A stretch of DNA of 64,000 nt from Thelonectria olida (taxonomy: Eukaryota; Ascomycota; Sordariomycetes; Hypocreales; Nectriaceae). The translations under genes were made by a program, and so were the position numbers. Below the pieces are notes generated by a model. The model was not told the origin of the DNA. It saw only the letters and a program-made list of their open reading frames with translations, and did no database searches. Where the stretch lies: contig JAGPYM010000010.1 of the NCBI GenBank assembly GCA_020736575.1, positions 930,001-994,000 of the forward strand. Reading direction: 5' to 3'. The stretch's first letter is position 1, and every line of letters begins with the position of its first letter. Of the stretch, positions 46,107-54,905 are shown piece by piece.

Positions 46107-46650
46107 TTTCCTGTTTAGTTCTAGTTCATAAACAGCCAGGCAGAAATTGATTTGACGATCCTCAGATATCAGTGCTGCTCCACTGAAGTACAGTGCCTGT
46201 TCGGGCTGCCATTTAGTGTAACTCGAATGCATACCGTCAAATCGGAATCGAATGTTCGCCCTGGAATTTGACAAAAGAACTGCAAGTGCTATAAAATCCC
46301 CGGTTATCCGCGCATCATGTCCCTTTAAGAGGCGAAAGGCCTCTGGCTCCCTGACCCTTCTCCCGATGCATGCATTTGTGAGCTTAATCTGACTGGTCTG
46401 GAGCAAAGACATCAGTAATAGCAAGAACATACTGGCTTGTAGCACGCACCTGAGTTTCTAGAACTTCATGCATCTTTGTGCATGCTTTAGGAAAGCCATA
46501 CGTGTGAATGCCAGGTTCCTTTTCCGGTGGTTGCACAATGACGATCTCGGATATGGCCTCTGAACGAAGGTCCATTAACTTCTCGTCTAATGGGTGGAAC
46601 CCAAATAGGGACGGGTCTGCCTTGTTTACTTCCGGTGTACAATTTGCCAT
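46101..46650 (-). CDS. Small two-exon protein of unknown function
   Basis: Exon 1 (46650-46451 side, ending at 46450) reads MANCTPEVNKADPSLFGFHP to HEVLETQ. A 61-nt intron (donor GTGCGT, acceptor TCAG) leads to exon 2 (46388-46101), IKLTNACIGRRVREPEAFRL to LAVYELELNRKL. About 162 residues, soluble, mixed alpha/beta. No family recognised. The 3' end overlaps the neighbouring gene tail-to-tail. Confidence 0.55.
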
Positions 46651-47301
46651 CGAGTCCAGGAGGGAATGGATGGGGGTGGCGTGCGACGAAGGGTTTCAGC
46701 TGGACAGGTCCAAATCTTCCCCGCGCGTCCGGGCCGAAGTGTCAACATATCTGTGTGCCTGAGGCCACAAGGCATCAACCTTATTTCATGCACATTCCTG
46801 GATGAGTGGAAGGTGTGTGGAGTCTGGAAGGGTGTGAAGAGACTGATCGGTCCCGGCGGAAACGCCAAGGAAATTCCCGCCCGAGTTTGGCAAGATTTTC
46901 ATAATCGCCTCAGCCGCGGACAAGGATTTGGCCAATGAAACCCAGACCAAACGACCGTGCGCACCCAATATTGCAAGGGGAAGGATCCTTCGAAAGCCAC
47001 AACGTTTTCACCGCGACGAGACGCCTCTCATCTCTCCCACTGGATTATTACGATGGATCCCCGGGAATTGATTCCAGGTGTCTCTCAAGGTACCGGCTTG
47101 CAACGATGGGAGGAGGATACCTCTGTAACGGCAATCACCTCTCGGCCGTGCACTTGACCCGGAAATTACGCCACATCATTCCATTGTGTTATCTGATAAG
47201 CGCTGCAGCGTTCAGGACGAAACACGCTCCCCAGCGCACATGCGCCAAGGGTTCTGGCTGTATATCTGCTGTGCTCTAGCTAAATAGCCATTTCAATCGG
47301 A
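46651..47301. other. Divergent promoter region
   Basis: Between the small minus-strand gene and the zinc-finger gene. Open frames here are short and lack protein character. Confidence 0.45.
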
Positions 47302-48435
47302 ATGAGACTGAGTAGCAAGTCCGCCCACTCATCAAGCTCTATGACTCCTTTGGCCACACCCTCCAACGTCCACACCATGTCACATACTAGAGTCATCGAG
47401 GACTCGAATATCGACAGCTTCAAACTGGCCAACATTCACGGGCAGTCTGAAGCCATCGATGGCTGGACTCCTCAGGACCGGCAGAACGGATATCGTCTTA
47501 TTGCTTTCGATTGTCAGGCTAGCCTCAATCCTAAGGTGGGCGGAAGAGAAGTTCTGATCTCCTTCTCTCCAACTCCAACTGAGCTTCCAAAACGGCCCGA
47601 ATCGTTCATTTTATGCATTTTACTAAAGGGTCATTTTTATATTTCCTCAGATCACGTCATTCGTATTATCAGCCAACTCCCTAAATATCGAATTCCCGTC
47701 CGCAAGATCCTACAACTATGCATCTCAACCCGCATCCCGGAGAACATTACAGGACCAATCTCTCGCCTCACAAAGCAGACTTCCAGTGCTACATCAAAAT
47801 TATTGCGCTGGGCGGACTTGCCATATGCGCTTAGGAAAGCTCTCAATGTCCAAGGCTCAAACCCAGCGACACCAATTACTTCCCGAGCCAGTTCTCCCGT
47901 CAACGAGAATTCGTACCCAGGCACAACACCATTCGGTCCCCTAGCTGCTTCTGCAGTCAACGAAGATTCGTGCCCAGACGCCACACCAGTAATCACACGG
48001 CATGAACGAACGCATACGGGAGAGAAGCCATATGAATGCAATGATTGCGACAAGAAATTTACTCGACCAGGCCATCTCACATCTCACAAACGAACGCATA
48101 CAGGAGAGAAGCCATATAAATGCAATTCTTGCGGCAAGAAATTTGCTCAACGAGGCGTTTTAACACGGCATGAACGAATTCATACAGGAGAGAAGCCTTA
48201 TGTGTGCCATGCTTGCCATTGGGCATTTACTCAACAATCGCACCTAACTGACCATCAACGAACGCATACAGGAGAGAAGCCATATGTATGTGACTTTCCT
48301 AACTGCAATAAAGCTTTTGGTCGACGAACACTTCTAACGAGACATACACGGTGTCATACAAAAGAGAGGTATGTCTGCGACTTTCTTGGCTGCCTGAAGT
48401 TATTTACTCAGCTGTATAGGCTTAGGTGCCAATGA
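47302..48435 (+). CDS. C2H2 zinc-finger protein with TGEKP linkers, last finger truncated
   Basis: 377 residues. Residues about 30-190 form an unrecognised N-terminal region (SNIDSFKLANIHGQSEAIDG, WTPQDRQNGYRLIAFDC, KQTSSATSKLLRWADLPYAL). The C-terminal 140 residues hold tandem C2H2 fingers joined by exact THTGEKPY linkers. The first is only a remnant (ITRHERTH). Three classical fingers (CNDCDKKF, CNSCGKKF, CHACHWAF) and one C-x4-C finger (CDFPNCNKAF) are complete, and a final finger (CDFLGCLKLFTQLYRL) ends at a stop before its histidines. Exact TGEKP linkers imply sequence-specific DNA binding. The truncated last finger suggests either a recent nonsense/frameshift mutation or an unrecognised intron near 48420. 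Confidence 0.78.
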   Translation: MRLSSKSAHSSSSMTPLATPSNVHTMSHTRVIEDSNIDSFKLANIHGQSEAIDGWTPQDRQNGYRLIAFDCQASLNPKVGGREVLISFSPTPTELPKRPESFILCILLKGHFYISSDHVIRIISQLPKYRIPVRKILQLCISTRIPENITGPISRLTKQTSSATSKLLRWADLPYALRKALNVQGSNPATPITSRASSPVNENSYPGTTPFGPLAASAVNEDSCPDATPVITRHERTHTGEKPYECNDCDKKFTRPGHLTSHKRTHTGEKPYKCNSCGKKFAQRGVLTRHERIHTGEKPYVCHACHWAFTQQSHLTDHQRTHTGEKPYVCDFPNCNKAFGRRTLLTRHTRCHTKERYVCDFLGCLKLFTQLYRLRCQ

Positions 48436-48588
48436 CCGGGTTTGCATTGATCCGTTCCGAATGGTATGGCCCAATGACGATCAAATTTTCAGGCGCCCGA
48501 ATCTCATCAAGCGCGTTCGCCCAATTACCAAAACAACTGGCCTCCTCCTGCCCGCGATATTTCAAGTATCTCAAGCAGCTTCCGAAGT

Positions 48589-49110
48589 ATGGGCTCAATT
48601 ACGCAACGCGATATTTCTGACGGGGCTCGGGAACTGGTCGCAGCCATCGGCAATCAACCGTTAGAGGAGTCGACCGCCAAAGACACAGGGGAAGGGTCAG
48701 ATATGGGAGAACGTGCAGACTACGATAAATTTGCCTCGTGCCCCGAAATGGGCTTGCTAAAGGATGAAACAAAGAAGACGGAAGTGAGTTCTATCGTTGG
48801 TTTACGGTCTTCCCTACTAACTGGTAAGACTCCAGTTCTCAGGGCAATTTTTGGATCTGATATGGTTTTACTTATCGAGCAATATGCCTTGCGGCATAAA
48901 ACCGGGTATATTAAGATAGAAGACGAGAAGTTGGGTTGCTTATATCCGATTCGAGACTGTCTGGTTTACATTCGCACTTCACAACATGAGAAGGAAAACG
49001 CTCTTCAATGGAAAGAAGGCGTTTGTTATCGCCTGCACGGCAGCCTCATGTTTAGACCCGTGGATGAACCAATAGGCTATATCATATTTGCGTTTCGAAA
49101 GAAGGAATAG
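48589..49110 (+). CDS. Hypothetical protein downstream of the zinc-finger gene
   Basis: One open frame of 173 residues, MGSITQRDISDGARELVAAI to PIGYIIFAFRKKE. It contains an intron-like stretch (GTGAGT donor at 48787 and a perfect TACTAAC near 48825), but no acceptor after it keeps the downstream frame open, so I keep the uninterrupted frame. The C-terminal half (KIEDEKLGCLYPIRDCLVYI, ALQWKEGVCYRLHGSLMF) looks like a small beta-rich domain. It ends 10 bp from the stop of the convergent gene. No family recognised. Confidence 0.45.
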   Translation: MGSITQRDISDGARELVAAIGNQPLEESTAKDTGEGSDMGERADYDKFASCPEMGLLKDETKKTEVSSIVGLRSSLLTGKTPVLRAIFGSDMVLLIEQYALRHKTGYIKIEDEKLGCLYPIRDCLVYIRTSQHEKENALQWKEGVCYRLHGSLMFRPVDEPIGYIIFAFRKKE

Positions 49111-49120
49111 AAATTCTGTC

Positions 49121-50080
49121 TTAAATACGAAACTCTTCTGTTACTCCATTTGGACTCGCACTTCCCAACCCAATCGCCTTCAGCCAGTCCCCATCAAATT
49201 CCTCCAAGTTCATAGTCTGACTTGGTAAAGTCGCTGTCACTGGACGTTCAAGATCTTTGGGCAACTTGAAGCTCACCAGGCTCCTTGCTTCCTCATCCAT
49301 TTCCACACCGTCATACAGCATTGGACCTCTCTCGTACGATTGTGCATTCTCCATCCCCCTATCGTCTTCCACACCATCGCCAAGTTTGGGCTCAGAGGGA
49401 CCGGATGAGGGATGACTGGAGTTTGGAGACACTTCGTCATTCGGCTCAGAGGGATCAGACGTGGGATGACTGGAGATGGGATAGGAGCGGTCCCCACCGA
49501 CAGTAATCCGTTCCTTACCAGCTTGTTCAGTGGCCGCAGTGGAAGTTAAGCGAAGGTGCGTGGCTACTGACGGGATATCATTATTGTCATGCGCCGTAGG
49601 ATAAGAACAGATAATGATTTGTCCGCCAGACTCGGACTCTTCCCATGCGGCTGCCTTGCGTTTCTTCCGCGGTCTATAGTCGCTAATGGTTGAATTGATG
49701 AGCTCCAGTCGCTTCGGGTCGGTTTGTATAAAGTTGGGAAGGCCAATAATCAAAGCATTAAAAGCCTCCGTGTCGAATTTGCAAATTTGATTCGGGGTGA
49801 AGGCAAAAGTACACAGGGCCAGAGACGCATCGTCCAATTCCCTGAGTGCCTGCGTTCGACGGCAAGTCTCCTCATTCTTGGTCGACTTGCTGAGGATAAA
49901 CTCTGATGTAGGTGCACAGCGGCGGTATTTCTGGTGGCGAGTGATGGTCGACAGAAGTTGAACCGCCTCATAACACGCTTTGAGAATCTTGAGCTGGTCT
50001 TGCAAGAATGAAATAAAATCGACCAATAGCTCGACGTTAAACATAGCAAAGTGATGCTCGGTTGCCCACTTCCGCGCCAT
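49121..50080 (-). CDS. Protein of unknown function, basic and Ser-rich middle
   Basis: 319 residues from MARKWATEHHFAMFNVELLV in one exon. The N-terminal ~140 residues are helical (FISFLQDQLKILKACYEAVQ). A basic patch that could act as a nuclear signal follows (YRPRKKRKAAAW), then two near-identical Ser/Pro segments (SSHPTSDPSEPND and SSHPSSGPSEPKL). The acidic C-terminus ends EEFDGDWLKAIGLG. In the N-terminal helix plus late DW motif it loosely resembles the C-terminus of some fungal transcription factors, but no DNA-binding domain is seen. The 79-bp repeat array lies directly 5' of the start and extends an in-frame open stretch to 50170. Confidence 0.55.
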   Translation of the reverse strand: MARKWATEHHFAMFNVELLVDFISFLQDQLKILKACYEAVQLLSTITRHQKYRRCAPTSEFILSKSTKNEETCRRTQALRELDDASLALCTFAFTPNQICKFDTEAFNALIIGLPNFIQTDPKRLELINSTISDYRPRKKRKAAAWEESESGGQIIICSYPTAHDNNDIPSVATHLRLTSTAATEQAGKERITVGGDRSYPISSHPTSDPSEPNDEVSPNSSHPSSGPSEPKLGDGVEDDRGMENAQSYERGPMLYDGVEMDEEARSLVSFKLPKDLERPVTATLPSQTMNLEEFDGDWLKAIGLGSASPNGVTEEFRI

Positions 50081-50108
50081 GGTCAAGTCATGCCTGGAGC
50101 TGAAAATG

Positions 50109-50424
50109 ATTAGCTGGAAAGTGGGCGAGCACCTCATTTGGGGTCTTGCGCTGATATCAAGAGAAATCAACGCAAAGCCGTATTTGGATTAGCTGGGAAG
50201 TGGGCGAGCACCTCATTTGGGGTCTTGCGCTGATATCAAGAGAAATCAACGCAAAGCCGTATTTGGATTAGCTGGGAAGTGGGCGAGCACCTCATTTGGG
50301 GTCTTGCGCTGATTTCAAGAGAAATCAACGCAAAGCCGTATTTGGATTAGCTGGGAAGTGGGCGAGCACCTCATTTGGGGTCTTGCGCTGATTTCAAGAG
50401 AAATCAACGCAAAGCCGTATTTGG
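50109..50424. repeat. 79-bp tandem repeat, 4 copies, nearly identical
   Basis: Copies start at 50109, 50188, 50267 and 50346, each beginning ATTAGCTGG. I see only two kinds of difference: the first copy has TGGAAAG where the others have TGGGAAG, and copies 3-4 have GATTTCAAG where copies 1-2 have GATATCAAG. The array ends at 50424. The low divergence implies recent expansion. It sits just upstream of the start codon of the minus-strand gene. Confidence 0.95.
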
Positions 50425-50797
50425 ATTAGAGTGCAACTTGTAGGCCCCTTGTGCAGCCCATTCCATGGTCGGCTGAGTTGAGGTTATCCCTGATTCTACG
50501 TAAAGTGGCTTCGGATGGACACGGAGCTTTCGTTCGTTCAGCTTATCTGTTAGCTCCACTCAGGGAGGCATGTTGCTTTGGTGGGTAATTGGTCAAACAA
50601 ATAACAGAAGCAAGTGCAATGGTTGATACATAAGAAAGTGCAGCCCGACGAGGCAACAAGATGCATACCAATAGTTCGCCCAAGACCGCCTTTCTAACTC
50701 CCTCTTTCGCCGCCTTGATGGTTAATTACGGGCGAGGCGCGTACGACACGACTGGTGTCCCAAAGCCCCCACCAAGACCCAAGCCGCGTTAACGAGA
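50425..50797. other. Intergenic region
   Basis: Between the repeat array and the membrane-anchored protein gene; probably the divergent promoter. Nothing else seen. Confidence 0.45.
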
Positions 50798-51532
50798 ATG
50801 TCATTGCCATTACCTGCTGTCATTGTCCTGTCTGTATGTCTGCCACTCCTGGCAATCATGTTGGTTGCCTACATCATTATCTGGTATCGGGACAGACCCA
50901 AGGATGAAGAGCTTGAGGAAGGGACTTGCAAACCTTCGTCTCTGGTGGTGACAGTTGGACCTGGCTACGGTATGATGCGCATGCGTTTTGCATGAGTAAG
51001 ACTAATTGTAAACTCAGCCACAAGCGAAACTGAACTTCTCAGTCTGCCCACGACCGCCCGGCCGCAAAGTGGCAACCTCACACCCATCCCATGCGAGCAG
51101 CTTCCTGCCGAGCGGCACCTTCACATACTCATCTACACACTTTCTCCCTTCCAGTGGCTTAGCAGGATGAATATCCATGACCCCATTCACGCAAGGATTC
51201 CCATAGTGCCCCGCGTGGAGTACTCATTCTACTTTAATCCATGTCTGATGGCGGTAAATCAAGATGGGGGGCTGGAAGTAATCGAGGTGGCCAAAGTCAA
51301 ACCAAGGTCAATCAAGCAATTCTGTGCACAGGAGGCGGGGATCCCAATTGAAACTGAGATTGACGGAATTATCGCCGAGTTTATGACCGATTATCAGCAG
51401 CAAATGGTACATAGTATAGCGAGGCCAATGACGTTCGTGAGTGGGCGAATACAGATCTTGGACGCATTGACCCGGCTAACCAATGAGATTCTGCATAAGC
51501 AAGATCCCAGCCGACTAAATCAGACTAGATAG
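50798..51532 (+). CDS. Membrane-anchored protein of unknown function, 2 exons
   Basis: Exon 1 (50798-50969) encodes MSLPLPAVIVLSVCLPLLAI and the rest of a ~28-residue hydrophobic helix, followed by basic YRDRPKDEELEEG: a signal anchor with the bulk of the protein probably cytosolic. A 48-nt intron (GTATGA ... CTAATTG ... CTCAG) leads to exon 2 (51018-51532), which reads SETELLSLPTTARPQSGNLT to TNEILHKQDPSRLNQTR. Total 228 residues. The region FYFNPCLMAVNQDGG begins a small folded domain. No catalytic motif is visible. Confidence 0.6.
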
Positions 51533-52001
51533 ATACAATCACAGCCCGCATTCACCTCTGCTCTCAGAGCAGTTCCTCAACCCTTCTCAGTAGGTGGGCC
51601 ATTGGTAATACGCTTTACTATCGATCCTAATCTACTACCGTTCAAGGGGCGACAGGTACATCTCTCATCGCTCCACATGAAGTGATCAACAAGCAGCCAT
51701 CACCAAACAGCCATTTGCAAACAGCCAAGACTGCGGACTACGCTATCGACCGGGTGGCGCCGGACTGCTGAGACGCCAAGCTCGGATCGAGGACAGCCCG
51801 GCAATGCATCCACAACACTCCTCACTTGGGACAATTCTCTCCGGCAACGATTCAGTGGTTCTACTGGGCTGACGGGAATCCCCGAACTCATGGGCTCTAA
51901 AACAATCCAAACCTTCGGAGGGACACGATGATCTAGCACCCCAACACCGTTATAAACATCCGTCTGTGACGCACGCATCAAACTACGCCCCATTCACAGC
52001 C
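51533..52001. other. Intergenic region
   Basis: 3' flank of the membrane-anchored protein gene and promoter of the methyltransferase gene. No other feature. Confidence 0.45.
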
Positions 52002-52943
52002 ATGGAGACTGAGACGGATTCGACATTTGGAGAAGAGAATTCGACTTCCGGCTCACTTACGAATTCTATCACCAACTACCAAAATAAGCATGGACGGACT
52101 TACCATGCTCTTGATTCTGGCATATACCCCTTCCCCAATGATATCCAAGAGCGAGACCGCCTCGACATGGTTCATGCAGTCTTCAATCGAGCCCTCGAGG
52201 GCCACCTCCATCGTGCGCCAATTGACGATAATCCACCCAACGTTCTTGATATCGGTACCGGGACTGGAATTTGGGCTATCGAGTTCGCAGACTCTCATGG
52301 AGGATCTCGCGTACGTGGCATTGACTTGAGTCCCATCCAACCTACTTACGGGCCTCGCAACCTCGAATTTTTGGTTGATAACGTTGAGAAAACCTGGTCC
52401 GACTCGATAAAGTATGACTTCATTCATTCAAGGTGTATGGCAGGTGCTATTGAAGACTGGCAACGGCTGGTCAATCAGGCCTTTGATAATCTCCGAGAGG
52501 GTGGCTGGGTTGAGTTTCAGGAACTCGTTGGTTGCGCCTATTCGAAGGATAGTGAAAATCCTCAACCCAATCATGCCATGTTTGAGCTAATGGAGAGCCT
52601 GAGTAAGGCTGGTGAAATAAACCACCGCACAATGGACCCTGGCCCAAGTTTCACAGACTGGGCTGGTACTTCCGGCTTCATAAATATTGAGGAGTATCGC
52701 ACGAAGCTGCCCTTCGGTATACGGCCAGACAAACCAGACTGCGAGGACATTGGTTCGCTACTGGCGGCGAGCTTCTACTATGGTGTTGATGGTCTCACTG
52801 CGGTGCCACTTATAGACACACTGGAGTGGCCGGCGGAAAAGGTGTGCGCATTGAATGACAGGGTACGGAGGGCATGTAATTCACCAGACACGCGTCTCCA
52901 AATTGAACTGGAGCTGATTGTTGTATTCGCTCAAAAACCTTGA
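52002..52943 (+). CDS. LaeA/UMTA-like SAM-dependent methyltransferase, intronless
   Basis: 313 residues from METETDSTFGEENSTSG. Motifs in order are GRTYHALDSGIYPFPND (typical N-terminal substrate-lid segment), ERDRLDMVHAVF, motif I VLDIGTGTGIWAIEFAD, GIDLSPIQPTYGPRNLEFLV (motif II), YDFIHSRCMAGAIEDW, LREGGWVEFQELVGCAYS, and the C-terminal NDRVRRACNSPDTRLQIELE. This is the standard order of LaeA/UMTA proteins. The methyl acceptor is unknown; LaeA itself regulates secondary metabolite clusters, while most paralogues are uncharacterised. The gene is intact and lacks the introns of the relative at 43705-44823, which points to a different subfamily or a retrotransposed origin. Confidence 0.9.
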   Translation: METETDSTFGEENSTSGSLTNSITNYQNKHGRTYHALDSGIYPFPNDIQERDRLDMVHAVFNRALEGHLHRAPIDDNPPNVLDIGTGTGIWAIEFADSHGGSRVRGIDLSPIQPTYGPRNLEFLVDNVEKTWSDSIKYDFIHSRCMAGAIEDWQRLVNQAFDNLREGGWVEFQELVGCAYSKDSENPQPNHAMFELMESLSKAGEINHRTMDPGPSFTDWAGTSGFINIEEYRTKLPFGIRPDKPDCEDIGSLLAASFYYGVDGLTAVPLIDTLEWPAEKVCALNDRVRRACNSPDTRLQIELELIVVFAQKP

Positions 52944-52983
52944 GAAAAGACCGAATATTAGCCACGGACAGAGAATTTACATT

Positions 52984-53387
52984 TCATTCCCGCTTTCCCG
53001 CCCAACATCGCTTGCAATAGCTGTGATTAATCCGCGCTCTGGATCCGTCTGATGTATTCACCTCGTACAAATGGCGGTCTAACAATAGTTTTATGTACGC
53101 TTGAGTTGACTGATTTGGTGTCTTATTGGGGATTGGCCGCTCTCGGTGATCCTCGAGATGCTGAGTTTGTTAGTGCTACTTATGTAAAAATCTAGTAGGG
53201 TTGGTGTGCTTACTTTAGACAGACTCGATCGTGCTTCTTCCGGCATTTCGGTGGATGAAAATAGGCTTTGTACATCCTCAGTTGAAATACCAGGCCTAGA
53301 AACTAAGGACTGATAGACAGAGAGTACTGCAACACCGGGTTGGGAAAGCAGACTGGAAAGCTGTGCGGCCGTCGGAAGCTCTGCCAT
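52984..53387 (-). CDS. Small two-exon protein of unknown function
   Basis: Exon 1 (53387-53214) reads MAELPTAAQLSSLLSQPGVA to EEARSSLSK. A 53-nt intron (GTAAGC ... CACTAACAA ... CTCAG) leads to exon 2 (53160-52984), HLEDHRERPIPNKTPNQS to CKRCWAGKRE. Total 116 residues. The N-terminal half is Leu/Ser-rich with amphipathic helices; the end has a C-x2-C pair. The gene converges on the methyltransferase gene with only 40 bp between stop codons. No family recognised. Confidence 0.55.
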
Positions 53388-53807
53388 GGTTGAAAGTTGG
53401 TGAATGGGAAGCTTGAGAGTGCTAAGTAAAGGACTTGGATGGGGAATGGTTGCTATTTGTGACAGGACCTCTGGAGGAGCCTGTCTCTGTGGAGAGCAAA
53501 AAGTCGGGTGTTATTACTAGAACTGGATGTACTGTGGCTCCTTGCCTCGAGTAACTAGCCAGACTAATGCACATCCTTCCAATCTTTCTCTAGCCGGTGG
53601 TACCTCCAATCGGTACGTTTCTCAGCAGTGTGCTACAATTTACAATATGCAAAGTTGGTGCTAACCCTTGTAATTGGGTTGAGGAGAGCCCTTGCCATCG
53701 GGGAGATGGGAGCCAGTGTTTAAATGCAAGGTCATGGCTCCTCGCAGGCCCATGTTCTTACCTCTCCTTACTCAAATTCTAGTTGTCTCCAGGCAGCGTC
53801 CACGATC
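53388..53807. other. Divergent promoter region containing a duplicated segment
   Basis: Between the small minus-strand gene and the asparaginase-like gene. A ~59-bp part (53407-53465), immediately upstream of the small gene's start, recurs at 55444-55502. Confidence 0.5.
53407..53465. repeat. Duplicated upstream segment, copy A
   Basis: The sequence GGACTTGGATGGGGAATGGT and its surroundings match 55444-55502 with one single-base indel and mostly transition differences. Located just 5' of the small gene at 53387. Confidence 0.65.
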
Positions 53808-54905
53808 ATGCATATCTCCCACCTCCTGAAGGCGATCACGATCGCTTTTCAGTCTCCTCTTCCACCGGGCTACATCTGTTTCGATCCGAGCAAACTCAAT
53901 ATTACAATCGTCGACAGCGGAGGAACAATTTCTGGCGCCGGTGACACCCCAACATCAGCTCTATATCGGAGCGGTGTGCTCGGTATAAGGAGTGTCGCCG
54001 AGAGCGCTGGGGTATGCAAGTTCGCCAACATTCGAATCGTTCCATTCTACCACGGTGACAGTATCAATCTGGACTTTCAAGTTATGCTGCATGGGTCTCG
54101 CATTATCCAAGAATCAGCAGATGATCCAACTGTATATGCTGTTATTCTGTCTGGGGGCACAGATGGCCAGGACGTGTTCGCCACAACCGTGGACCAAACT
54201 GTCAGCACATCAAAGGCAATTGTCTTTATATCTGCACTACGTCCAGCAACGAACCCCAGTACAGACGGCACAGGGGGCCTACTTGACGCGGTGTGCCTGG
54301 GTATATACCCCGGTGCACGAAACCGCGGCGTCCTTGTGTTGGGCAGTGGTCGCATCTTCGCAGCTCGTTTGGCGTTCAAGATAAATGCAAATCAGCTTGA
54401 CGCCTTCAGGGCCCATCCTGGGGGGCTTCTTGGGCAGATGATCAACCACAGGCCGATATTTGGCCTTCCACCCTCTCGGCTCTCAAGACATGACATCTTC
54501 AACATCAAGACTATCCCCGAGCGCTTCCAAGTCCCACGTATTGAAACGGTATATGCTCAAATAGGCATTGAGACATTACTGCCACCTGGTGACTTGGACG
54601 CCATAATAATGGTAGGATTTGGGGGCGGTTACTGGCCTGAATCGGACAGCATATTGAAGCGGGCGAGGGACTTGGGCATCCCAATCATCATTGTCAGCCG
54701 AGTGCCGTACGCTTTTGTCGACGCTCCTCCACCCTGTGGATTTGGCATTGGTGGTGGGTTCCGCAACCCTCAACAGGCCTTTGTGGTGGTGGCGCTCTGC
54801 AAGATAAAACAGCAAGGCGAGACGTGTATGAGAGAGGCGTTGGCCGATTCGGAGGCCGACAATGCCACGCTAGTGCATGAAGTTAACGGTTATTCGCAGA
54901 GCTGA
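53808..54905 (+). CDS. Type II L-asparaginase-like protein, active site altered
   Basis: 365 residues, single exon, from MHISHLLKAITIAFQSP. The fold follows bacterial-type L-asparaginase/glutaminase. NITIVDSGGTISGAGD corresponds to the nucleophile loop (Thr kept), a Tyr follows at the flexible loop (ALYRSG), and VILSGGTDGQDVFATTVD corresponds to the second signature (THGTDT in active enzymes; Thr-Asp kept, preceding His replaced by Gly). ISALRPATNPSTDGTGGLLDAV aligns with the MRPSTS.SADG segment, and ARNRGVLVL and GGGFRNPQQAFV with later strands. The lysine expected before ASANRG appears replaced in GIYPGARNRG, and the intersubunit Glu is not evident. There is no clear signal peptide. It may have weak, altered or no amidohydrolase activity. 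Flanked by unknown small genes, so context gives no pathway. Confidence 0.82.
   Translation: MHISHLLKAITIAFQSPLPPGYICFDPSKLNITIVDSGGTISGAGDTPTSALYRSGVLGIRSVAESAGVCKFANIRIVPFYHGDSINLDFQVMLHGSRIIQESADDPTVYAVILSGGTDGQDVFATTVDQTVSTSKAIVFISALRPATNPSTDGTGGLLDAVCLGIYPGARNRGVLVLGSGRIFAARLAFKINANQLDAFRAHPGGLLGQMINHRPIFGLPPSRLSRHDIFNIKTIPERFQVPRIETVYAQIGIETLLPPGDLDAIIMVGFGGGYWPESDSILKRARDLGIPIIIVSRVPYAFVDAPPPCGFGIGGGFRNPQQAFVVVALCKIKQQGETCMREALADSEADNATLVHEVNGYSQS

Noticed and set aside
48787..48860. Intron with GTGAGT and TACTAAC in the gene at 48589
   Set aside because: All acceptors after the branch site put the downstream frame out of phase and give early stops, so the intron was not applied.
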